A stretch of 48,605 bases of DNA, from the NCBI GenBank assembly GCA_025455005.1, contig JALONH010000021.1:1-48605 (forward strand), written 5' to 3'. Made by a program: the position numbers and the translations under genes. Within the stretch, counting starts at the first letter, position 1. Each line of letters begins with the position of its first letter. Below are positions 41,653-48,605 of the stretch, piece after piece. Under the pieces are notes generated by a model that was given only the letters and a program-made list of their open reading frames with translations, had not been told where the DNA came from and did no database searches. Source of the stretch: Cytophagaceae bacterium (lineage in GTDB: Bacteria; Bacteroidota; Bacteroidia; Cytophagales; Cytophagaceae).

Positions 41653-42477
41653 ATGAATAAATTAAAAGGTCTTGTCTGTCTTGTTTTATTTTTAAGTATA
41701 GCGTTCAGGTCTTTAGCCTGTTCTATATTTTACTACGTAGATCCGAAGACCGGAAATATTTACATTGCTAATAACGAAGATTATTGGTTGGATGTACAAC
41801 CCTATCTACAAGTAGAACCGAAAACAGCGAAAGAATATGGACGACTTTGGTGGGGATGGAATTCCTTTGCACAAGGAGGAATTAATGCACATGGATTATT
41901 TTTTGATGGTTCTACGACACCAAAACAACAAATTCCCAAAGGGTATAAAAATCCCCAAGGCAGAAATGTAGGCGATGAAATCTTATCGTATTGTAAAACA
42001 GTAGAAGAAGCCATTGCCTTTTTAGAAAAAGAAAAAATAGCCTTAACCGATGCGCATATTTTTTTGGGAGATTCCACAGGAAATGCGGTTGTAATAGAAT
42101 GGATAAACGGAATACGTCAATCTATCTACATTCAAGACCAATTTCTTATAGCTACCAATTTTTTACTTTCCGATTCGTCCGCTTCGTTTACCTGTCCACG
42201 TTACCAATCCATAAAGAACCGGTTGCAGACACTAACCCTCTCAGAGGATTCAACTCATTTTAGAACAGTCAGCAATGCTATAGGCGGCGCAGTTCAGATT
42301 CCTCAAAAAGACAGTACCGGAAGAGAAGGTGGAACCCTGTATAGTGTCTTCATTAATATGACCACAAATGAAGTCGTTATAGTGTACAAATTAGATAATA
42401 CTAAAATGCTTAAGGTAAACAAGCGGGACCTTATGGACGAAAAAAAGAAACAAAAAATATACATGGACACGTTGTAA
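41653..42477 (+). CDS. Exported Ntn-hydrolase (linear amide C-N hydrolase / C45-like)
   Basis: 274 aa. The signal peptide ends SLA|C, so cleavage exposes Cys23 as the N-terminal nucleophile, followed by 'SIFYYVDPKTGNIYIANNEDYW'. The conserved Asn-Glu-Asp-Tyr pattern after the first hairpin is typical of penicillin-V-acylase and acyl-CoA:IPN acyltransferase-like Ntn hydrolases. 'AQGGINAHGLFFDGST' matches the 'G-x-N-x-x-G-L' motif. Likely substrates are amide-linked small molecules in the periplasm. The exact one is unknown. Confidence 0.75.
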   Translation: MNKLKGLVCLVLFLSIAFRSLACSIFYYVDPKTGNIYIANNEDYWLDVQPYLQVEPKTAKEYGRLWWGWNSFAQGGINAHGLFFDGSTTPKQQIPKGYKNPQGRNVGDEILSYCKTVEEAIAFLEKEKIALTDAHIFLGDSTGNAVVIEWINGIRQSIYIQDQFLIATNFLLSDSSASFTCPRYQSIKNRLQTLTLSEDSTHFRTVSNAIGGAVQIPQKDSTGREGGTLYSVFINMTTNEVVIVYKLDNTKMLKVNKRDLMDEKKKQKIYMDTL

Positions 42478-42576
42478 AAGAGTGAAGGCTGAGGCAATGG
42501 TATGGACGTTACAATTAAGTAATCTTTGAGCTTTTTAAAAACCAATAGCAATATAGAAGTGGAATAAAGTAGTTAC

Positions 42577-42596
42577 GGTGCGTGTCTCCACGCACC
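42577..42596. repeat. Perfect hairpin repeat GGTGCGTG/CACGCACC, copy 2
   Basis: An 8-bp perfect stem with a TCTC loop lies 13 nt before the DUF2062 start codon. Related copies are at 39697-39714 and, as a half copy, near 31646-31658. Confidence 0.6.
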
Positions 42597-42609
42597 ACAG
42601 CATGGAAGT

Positions 42610-43065
42610 ATGGAAAAGAAACAACACAACGTATTCGGCAAACTGTATAGGCAAGCCAAACTCCATTTTTATACTATTTACAGAGCACGGGGCAGTGCCC
42701 AAGAGATTGCATTCGGCGCCGCCATCGGCGCTTTTTGGGGAGTCTTCCCTACCTTTGGACTGAGTACGCTCTTAACGTTGTTTCTTTATCGGTTCTTCCG
42801 ATTCAATTTACCCGTTGCCATAGCTGCTGCCTTTATTTCGAATCCACTAACGAGCCCTTTTTTACTTTTCATCAGTTATCACACCGGCGCTCGAGTACTG
42901 GGCATAGACCCGGAGTGGGATCCAAACAATTGGTCCACTCAACTCTCCGAACTGGGAATCGCCCTCTTTACAGGCTCTACCATCGTGAGTACACTTACTG
43001 CCCTTTTGGTGTATTATGGAACGATGCGACTGGTTGAATGGAAAAGAAGCGGAGAAGGGAAGTGA
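42610..43065 (+). CDS. DUF2062 membrane protein
   Basis: 151 aa. 'SAQEIAFGAAIGAFWGVFPTFG' and 'AAAFISNPLTSPFLLFISYHTG' are the signature of DUF2062, small inner-membrane proteins of unknown function. Three membrane helices are evident. The start at 42610 is supported by alignment of the typical N-terminal helix. Confidence 0.85.
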   Translation: MEKKQHNVFGKLYRQAKLHFYTIYRARGSAQEIAFGAAIGAFWGVFPTFGLSTLLTLFLYRFFRFNLPVAIAAAFISNPLTSPFLLFISYHTGARVLGIDPEWDPNNWSTQLSELGIALFTGSTIVSTLTALLVYYGTMRLVEWKRSGEGK

Positions 43066-43255
43066 AGCGTAAAAGAAAAGAAGCAACCAACCATCAATTG
43101 GTATTTAATAAAGCCGGAATAGTAATTAATAAATAAAATGTTATATATATAAAGATGGGTAGTGGTTTTTACTTCTTTGTCGGCGTCCGTCACCAGTTTA
43201 CTATGCATGTTTAGAAAAAGAAGATGGGCACTAACATGGGGGTAATGGCATTTAA

Positions 43256-43295
43256 ATTATTTGGTATTCAGTAAAGATAAATTATACCAAATAAT
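43256..43295. repeat. 12-bp perfect inverted repeat between convergent genes
   Basis: ATTATTTGGTAT (43256-43267) and ATACCAAATAAT (43284-43295) are separated by 16 nt. It lies between the converging DUF2062 and HTH genes and may act as a weak terminator, although no T tract adjoins. Confidence 0.5.
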
Positions 43296-43341
43296 GGAGC
43301 CGTTCATTTTTGGAAGAATTGCTATATAAAAAATAAAGCAA

Positions 43342-43671
43342 TCACTTCTTCAACATTTTATTATGTTCTTCTAAGAGGGCAATATATTTTGCTCTCCAGT
43401 AGTCGATTTCTTCTTTCAATTTGTTAATGGTGGTGGAAGAGTATTCTTCCACTGGCTCTTCAACTTTATTTGTTTTCAGTTTGGGAAATTTTTCAGAAAA
43501 ATCGTAGTGGATGATAGCGCCAATTTTTAGAATGGTATCCGTGTCAACTTCCATACGTTCAAAAATATTGTAAAGGGTTCCCCTGGATACTCCCATTTCT
43601 TCGGCAAGGTGTGTCACCGATACCCCTTTTTCTTTTACAACTGCCTGAATGATTTCTCCTTTGTGCACCAT
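43342..43671 (-). CDS. Small HTH DNA-binding protein, paralogue of the one at 10829
   Basis: 109 aa. The N-terminal HTH reads 'VSVTHLAEEMGVSRGTLYNIF'-like at residues about 16-36. The C-terminus 'IDYWRAKYIALLEEHNKMLKK' is nearly the same as in the paralogue. The gene is divergent from hsdR with a 147-bp shared upstream region. That region holds a perfect 7+3+7 palindrome (43696-43712), which could be its operator. It may control the restriction genes in the manner of a controller protein, but this is inference from position. Confidence 0.75.
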   Translation of the reverse strand: MVHKGEIIQAVVKEKGVSVTHLAEEMGVSRGTLYNIFERMEVDTDTILKIGAIIHYDFSEKFPKLKTNKVEEPVEEYSSTTINKLKEEIDYWRAKYIALLEEHNKMLKK

Positions 43672-43695
43672 CTACACAAAAATGACAAACCAAAG

Positions 43696-43712
43696 TGTTC
43701 AAATATTGAACA
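43696..43712. promoter_or_regulatory. Palindromic operator candidate between the HTH gene and hsdR
   Basis: TGTTCAA-ATA-TTGAACA is a perfect 7-bp inverted repeat with a 3-nt centre, 25 nt upstream of the HTH start and about 107 nt upstream of hsdR. Its size and symmetry suit a dimeric XRE-type repressor. Confidence 0.5.
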
Positions 43713-43818
43713 AATATGTATAAATAGTGTCCAATTTTGTATAATTGCATAGCGTGGAGAGCTGAATTCAGATTAGCCAATTCCAGAACGTCTCTTTTTT
43801 TAAATGGACTGAAATACG

Positions 43819-46800
43819 ATGCGATTCAACGAGGATTCAAGAGTTAAAATTCCAACGATACTTCATTTAGTAAGACTAGGTTATATATACTTGTCCCTAA
43901 AAAGTCAGTCTTGGGATACCTCAACTAATATTTTTAAAGATATTTTTTTCAAAAGTGTCTTGAGATTAAACCCTGAACTAAGCGAAGGAGATGTCGTACG
44001 TTTTTATGATGAAGTTTCACTCAGTTTAGAAAACGAAGATATCGGGAAGGCCTTTTATGAGAAGTTGATTTCAAAATCTGGAACTAGAATCATTGATTTT
44101 GATAACCTGGAGAAAAACACTTATCATGTTGTTACAGAACTTACATATAAAAAAGACGATGAAGAATTTCGTCCGGATATCACACTATTAATAAATGGGA
44201 TTCCTCTGGTTTTTATTGAAGTTAAAAAGCCGAATAATCAAGATGGAATTTTAGCAGAGCATAAACGCATTCAAACACGTTTTGAAAATAAGAAATTCCG
44301 AAAATTTGTGAACCTCACACAGTTGATGGTTTTCTCCAATAATATGGAGTATGATAAAGACTCATCTCAACCTATTGAAGGGGCCTTTTATGCAACGGCA
44401 TCTTATAAAAAACCAGGCTTTAATTATTTTAGAGAAGAAGAAACATTTGATTTATCAGAGATTCATTTAGAAATAGAGGATGAACTTGAAACGTCCATTT
44501 TAAAAGATACCAATTTGGTTGGTATAAAAAATTCTACTGAGTTTATCACGAATAAAAATCCGGATTCACCTACCAATCGTATATGTACTTCTTTATTTCA
44601 AAAAGAACGGTTGCTTTTTATATTACAATATGGTATTGCGTATGTAAAAGAAGAAAATGGTTTGTTACAAAAACACATCATGCGGTATCCGCAAATGTTT
44701 GCAACCAAAGCCATTGAAAAAAAATTAGAAGAGGGCATTAAGAAAGGTATTATTTGGCATACGCAAGGGAGTGGTAAAACGGCATTGGCCTATTACAATG
44801 TAAAATTCTTGACAGATTATTTTCAATCGAAAGGGATTATAGCCAAGTTTTATTTTATCGTTGATCGTCTGGATTTGCTTACTCAATCTGCCAGAGAATT
44901 TAGACATCGAGGATTGCGTGTACATGAAATCGATTCGCGTGAAGCCTTTTCAAAAGATATAAAGACAACAAGTGTTATACACAAAAATTCAGGTGAAACG
45001 GAAATTACGGTAGTTAATATTCAGAAGTTTAAAGATGATCCGGATGTAATAAAAAACAATGATTATAACCTGAGCATTCAACGAGTGTATTTTTTAGATG
45101 AAGTGCATAGAAGTTATAATCCGAAAGGAAGTTTTTTAGCCAATCTTCAACAGTCGGATTCGAATGCGATTAAAATAGGATTGACAGGTACACCTTTATT
45201 AGGAGAAGATTACAATTCCAAAAAACTATTTGGCGACTACATACATAAATATTATTACAATTCGTCCATTGCGGATGGTTACACGTTGCGACTTATCCGC
45301 GAAGAAATAGAAACGAAATATAAACTGACCTTAAAAGAAGTCCTAGATAACATTCGCTTATTGAAAGGGGATATAGAAAGAAAAGTTATCTATGCCCATC
45401 CAAAGTTTGTGGAGCCGATGTTGGATTATGTGATAGAGAATTTCGAACAAGCTCGCATTACGATGAATGACGATTCTATTGGGGCTATGGTAGTTTGTGA
45501 TTCTTCCGAACAAGCCAAGATGATGATGGAGATTTTTGAATCCAAGTATGCTGTCACGGAATCGAAAATAGATCTACCGATAGCAGCGGAAAAAGCTGAA
45601 GAGTATGGAAAGAAAACAAAAAATCAGGTAAAGGTAAAACGCGCGGCACTCATCCTCCACGATATAGGTACCAAGGAAGAACGAAAAGAGGAAGTGGAAG
45701 AGTTTAAAAATGGCAAATTGGATATCCTGTTTGTTTATAATATGTTACTCACCGGATTTGATGCGCCACGATTGAAAAAATTGTTTATATGTCGTGTGAT
45801 TAAATCACATAATTTGTTGCAAACACTTACTAGAGTTAACAGAACATATAAAGATTTCAAATACGGATATGTAGTAGATTTTGCTGATATCCAATCCGAA
45901 TTTGACAAAACAAACAAAGCCTATTTTGATGAACTACAATCGGAATTAGGTGATGAGATGGAACATTATTCTAATCTGTTTAAATCGGCAGCGGAAATAG
46001 ATGCAGAGATTCAAGAGATTAAAGATGTCTTGTTTTACTATAATACACTCGATGCGGAAATTTTTTCTCAGCAAATAAATAAAATCAACGATCGAGTACA
46101 GATGCTGGAGATTGTTAAGGCTTTAAATAATGCCCGTAGCTTATACAATCTAATTCGCTTATCCGGTAATTATGATTTGTTGGACAAGTTGGATTTTAAC
46201 AAACTTGCTTTACTGTCCCGTGAAGCAAACAATCGTTTGTCTTTAATTAATACGAAAGAAAAACTGGAAAACAATGTAGACACCAGTATTTTATTAAACA
46301 TTGCGCTAGAGGATGTATTTTTTGCTTTTGTAAAAGTGAAGGAAGAAGAAATGATTTTGGCCGATCAGCTCAAAGATATTTTACAACGTACTCGTGAAAT
46401 GCTTGGGGGCAATTTTGATCCAAAAGATCCGGAGTTCATTTCTCTAAAAGAAGAATTGGAGCGATTATTCAAGAAGAAAAACCTGAGCGAAGTGAGTAAA
46501 GAGGAAATGGAAAACAACATTCAGGAATTAGAGGCTACATATTCAAAAGCCAAAGAAATAGAACGCAAAAACCAATTATTAAAAGCCAAATACGATAACG
46601 ATGCCAAGTATGCCCGTATGCACAAACGCTTAATGGAAAAAGATCCACTAACTAAAAGCGAAGTAAAATTGTTTGAGGTGCTTCAAAGTTTGAAACAGGA
46701 GGTGGATGCCAATATTCTTAAAAACTCTAAGATGCTGGAAAACGAGGCATTTGTAGAAAAAATGATGGGACGATTAATTGTTCAACAGTTTATGAATAAA

Positions 46801-46893
46801 TACAATATATCATTGAATACCATGCAGGCGGACAATATTACATCCATGATGCTGAAAGAATATATGGACGAATTTTACGGGAGGACTGTCTAA
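43819..46893 (+). CDS. hsdR: Type I restriction enzyme R subunit
   Basis: The motor and nuclease subunit of a type I restriction-modification system, 1024 aa. The nuclease motif is Asp120...Glu134-Val-Lys136 ('RPDITLL' then 'FIEVKKPN'). The helicase has Walker A 'HTQGSGKTAL' with Lys320, DEVH at 427-430 and motif VI-like 'LLQTLTRVNRTYKDF'. A long helical C-terminus probably contacts HsdM. The last three codons and the stop lie inside a TGATT-periodic palindrome that continues to hsdM. Confidence 0.94.
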   Translation: MRFNEDSRVKIPTILHLVRLGYIYLSLKSQSWDTSTNIFKDIFFKSVLRLNPELSEGDVVRFYDEVSLSLENEDIGKAFYEKLISKSGTRIIDFDNLEKNTYHVVTELTYKKDDEEFRPDITLLINGIPLVFIEVKKPNNQDGILAEHKRIQTRFENKKFRKFVNLTQLMVFSNNMEYDKDSSQPIEGAFYATASYKKPGFNYFREEETFDLSEIHLEIEDELETSILKDTNLVGIKNSTEFITNKNPDSPTNRICTSLFQKERLLFILQYGIAYVKEENGLLQKHIMRYPQMFATKAIEKKLEEGIKKGIIWHTQGSGKTALAYYNVKFLTDYFQSKGIIAKFYFIVDRLDLLTQSAREFRHRGLRVHEIDSREAFSKDIKTTSVIHKNSGETEITVVNIQKFKDDPDVIKNNDYNLSIQRVYFLDEVHRSYNPKGSFLANLQQSDSNAIKIGLTGTPLLGEDYNSKKLFGDYIHKYYYNSSIADGYTLRLIREEIETKYKLTLKEVLDNIRLLKGDIERKVIYAHPKFVEPMLDYVIENFEQARITMNDDSIGAMVVCDSSEQAKMMMEIFESKYAVTESKIDLPIAAEKAEEYGKKTKNQVKVKRAALILHDIGTKEERKEEVEEFKNGKLDILFVYNMLLTGFDAPRLKKLFICRVIKSHNLLQTLTRVNRTYKDFKYGYVVDFADIQSEFDKTNKAYFDELQSELGDEMEHYSNLFKSAAEIDAEIQEIKDVLFYYNTLDAEIFSQQINKINDRVQMLEIVKALNNARSLYNLIRLSGNYDLLDKLDFNKLALLSREANNRLSLINTKEKLENNVDTSILLNIALEDVFFAFVKVKEEEMILADQLKDILQRTREMLGGNFDPKDPEFISLKEELERLFKKKNLSEVSKEEMENNIQELEATYSKAKEIERKNQLLKAKYDNDAKYARMHKRLMEKDPLTKSEVKLFEVLQSLKQEVDANILKNSKMLENEAFVEKMMGRLIVQQFMNKYNISLNTMQADNITSMMLKEYMDEFYGRTV

Positions 46894-46984
46894 ACTATGA
46901 TTCTTGTGATTTACGTGATAGAAATGATTCTGATTGATTTTAATCACCTAAATCATAAAAATCAAACAAATCCAGGTTCAGACA
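46887..46984. repeat. 98-bp TGATT-periodic palindromic element between hsdR and hsdM
   Basis: The element starts TGTCTAAAC and ends GTTCAGACA. Its two halves match as imperfect inverse copies built from TGATT/AATCA words spaced every 8-11 nt. It includes the hsdR stop codon. Short degenerate palindromes of this look are, from memory, dispersed in other Bacteroidota genomes, so it may be a REP-like element. It may also form a long mRNA hairpin between the two genes. Confidence 0.65.
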
Positions 46985-47008
46985 ATTTTAATCAGAATAA
47001 TACTACAA

Positions 47009-48605
47009 ATGACTACCACAATACAATTTGAAAAACAAACCAAAGCACTGATTGATGATTTAAAAAGTGTGTGTGCGAACTATGGTTTAGGGAATGATGG
47101 CAATGAATTTAAAATTATTACACAGGTATTTTTATATAAATTTCTTAATGACAAGTTTACGTTTGAAATAAAAAATCTTGATAAGAAGTTAGCAAAATCA
47201 GAGAACATCGCTAAAGATTTGGTTAAACTAAAACAGGATGATTACAAGCTACTTGTGAGGCAATTAAGTGATGGCACGGCTATATTGAAGCCGGCTAATT
47301 TAATATCATCCTTATTTGATAAACAAAATGAAGCGAAGTTTTCAGAACTGTTTGATAACACGTTACTCGATATTGCAAAAGAGAACAGTAGTTTGTTTTC
47401 TGTAATGACAGAAGGTGGTGAAAAGATCGTTTTATTTGAAAACATAAGTAAATATGTAACCGATAAAAGAGATGAGTTTTGTAAAGCGATTATTAATAAA
47501 CTAGTTGGTTTTAGTTTCGAAAAAATATTTGGAGAAAAATTCGATTTTTTTGCCACCATTTTTGAATACCTAATCAAAGATTATAATACCAACAGTGGCG
47601 GTAAGTATGCCGAATATTTTACACCACATGCAGTGGCAAAAATCATGGCCTCTTGTTTGGTAACCGAAGAGGTGAAAGATGTTACCTGTTACGATCCATC
47701 AGCAGGTTCGGGTACTTTATTAATGAATATTGCACATGCGATTGGGGAAGATAAGTGTACCATTTATTCACAGGATATTTCTCAGAAATCTTCTAACCTA
47801 TTACGACTGAATTTGATTTTGAATAATCTGGTTCACTCCATTCCACATATAGTAAAGGGAAATACCATTTTAGAACCCTATCATAAAGAAGCGAATGGAC
47901 GATTGAAACAATTTGATTACATCGTTTCCAACCCACCCTTCAAATTAGATTTTAGTGATTATGTAAACGACTTGGATACCAAAGCCAATCACGAGCGATT
48001 TTTTGCCGGACTACCCAAAGTGCCGAAAGCCAAAAAAGAAAGCATGGCGATTTACCCTTTGTTTATACAACACATCATGTATTCACTTTCAAAAAAAGGG
48101 AAGGCAGCAGTAGTTGTCCCTACTGGATTTATTACGGCACAAAGTAGTATTGAAAGAAAAATAAGAGAACGCTTAGTAGAGCAAAAAATGTTGCGAGGGG
48201 TGATTAGTATGCCAAGTAATATTTTTGCTACTACAGGTACCAACGTAAGTATATTGTTTATAGATAATGCCAACAAAAAAGGCGACATCGTACTGATGGA
48301 TGCTTCCAAGTTGGGCACTACGGTGAAAGAAGGTAAAAATCAAAAAACGGTACTTTCAGAGGAAGAAGAAGATTTGATAATAAATACTTTTAATAAACAC
48401 GAAGCCGTTGAAGATTTTACGGTAGTTGTTTCTTATGAGCAAATAGCAGAAAAGAATTACAGTTTTAGTGCCGGTCAATACTTTGATGTAAAGATTGAAT
48501 ACACCGACATTACTCCAAAGGAGTTTGCCCAAAAGATGGAAGGTTTTAAAAGCAACCTAGAGAGCCTTTTTGCCGAATCGAAAAAACTGGAAAAAGAAAT
48601 TCAGA
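47009..48605 (+). CDS. hsdM: Type I restriction-modification methyltransferase M subunit, 3' end cut by the window
   Basis: The frame is open from the ATG at 47009 to the window edge (about 532 codons) and begins 'MTTIQFEKQTKALIDDLKSV'. It is an N6-adenine methyltransferase. 'AEYFTPHAVAKIM' lies near residue 202. The SAM motif I 'YDPSAGSGTLLM' is near residue 228. The catalytic motif IV 'NPPF' is at about residue 308. The long helical N-terminus fits HsdM. The order R then M, with hsdS not seen, means the specificity gene lies beyond the edge or elsewhere. Confidence 0.93.
   Translation, partial: MTTTIQFEKQTKALIDDLKSVCANYGLGNDGNEFKIITQVFLYKFLNDKFTFEIKNLDKKLAKSENIAKDLVKLKQDDYKLLVRQLSDGTAILKPANLISSLFDKQNEAKFSELFDNTLLDIAKENSSLFSVMTEGGEKIVLFENISKYVTDKRDEFCKAIINKLVGFSFEKIFGEKFDFFATIFEYLIKDYNTNSGGKYAEYFTPHAVAKIMASCLVTEEVKDVTCYDPSAGSGTLLMNIAHAIGEDKCTIYSQDISQKSSNLLRLNLILNNLVHSIPHIVKGNTILEPYHKEANGRLKQFDYIVSNPPFKLDFSDYVNDLDTKANHERFFAGLPKVPKAKKESMAIYPLFIQHIMYSLSKKGKAAVVVPTGFITAQSSIERKIRERLVEQKMLRGVISMPSNIFATTGTNVSILFIDNANKKGDIVLMDASKLGTTVKEGKNQKTVLSEEEEDLIINTFNKHEAVEDFTVVVSYEQIAEKNYSFSAGQYFDVKIEYTDITPKEFAQKMEGFKSNLESLFAESKKLEKEIQ

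Noticed and set aside
47242-48318. Minus-strand open frames at the right end of the window
   Set aside because: They are antisense to the clear hsdM frame running off the edge.

Overview
The window reads as AT-rich chromosomal DNA of a member of the Bacteroidota. The evidence is a GldM-type and a GldJ-type gliding/type IX secretion component, a DUF4175 protein, a YbeY that lacks the third histidine, many Cys-anchored lipoproteins, TAnnTTTG-type promoter elements and almost no Shine-Dalgarno sequences. I see no tRNA, rRNA, CRISPR array, transposase or phage gene. The genus cannot be named from this.

Layout. 0.36-2.4 kb: an RluA-family pseudouridine synthase and a DMT transporter. 2.4-5.7 kb: an ECF sigma factor, its membrane anti-sigma partner and an outer-membrane protein, divergent from a BNR-repeat lipoprotein. 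5.7-10.7 kb: mazG, then a tight operon of glmM-like mutase, cysteine desulfurase, acyltransferase and a thioredoxin-fold-like protein. 10.8-17 kb: a small HTH protein, an OmpA/PD40 protein, glyS, hemH and a polytopic membrane protein. 17.3-21.7 kb: gldM, an unknown lipoprotein and gldJ. 21.8-27.2 kb: a second polytopic protein, comF, a small conserved protein, xth and a peptide-type ABC substrate-binding lipoprotein. 27.4-36.8 kb: a co-directional run of DUF4175, an RsbW-like ATPase, ybeY, mnmG, a methyltransferase and an Ig-like lipoprotein. 37.2-43.1 kb: a TPR protein, small secreted or membrane proteins, an Ntn hydrolase and DUF2062. 43.3-48.6 kb: an HTH protein, then type I restriction hsdR and hsdM, the latter cut by the window edge.

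The strongest unusual signals are regulatory. Two mirror-image promoters of the form GGAAC-N15-CGTCT lie back to back upstream of the ECF sigma gene. One would drive the sigma operon. The other would drive a leftward transcript of about 220 nt that carries a 47-codon ORF and ends at a textbook intrinsic terminator only about 20 nt before the BNR lipoprotein start. Separately, three ParB-type parS sequences cluster in the 925-bp gap before mnmG, one of them inside the mnmG leader. This suggests the centromere region of the chromosome lies here.

Other observations are a decayed 5' duplicate of a small secreted-protein gene, a TGATT-periodic palindrome that contains the hsdR stop codon, and a pair of paralogous HTH proteins ending in the same YW-(x)2-KYIALLEE helix.
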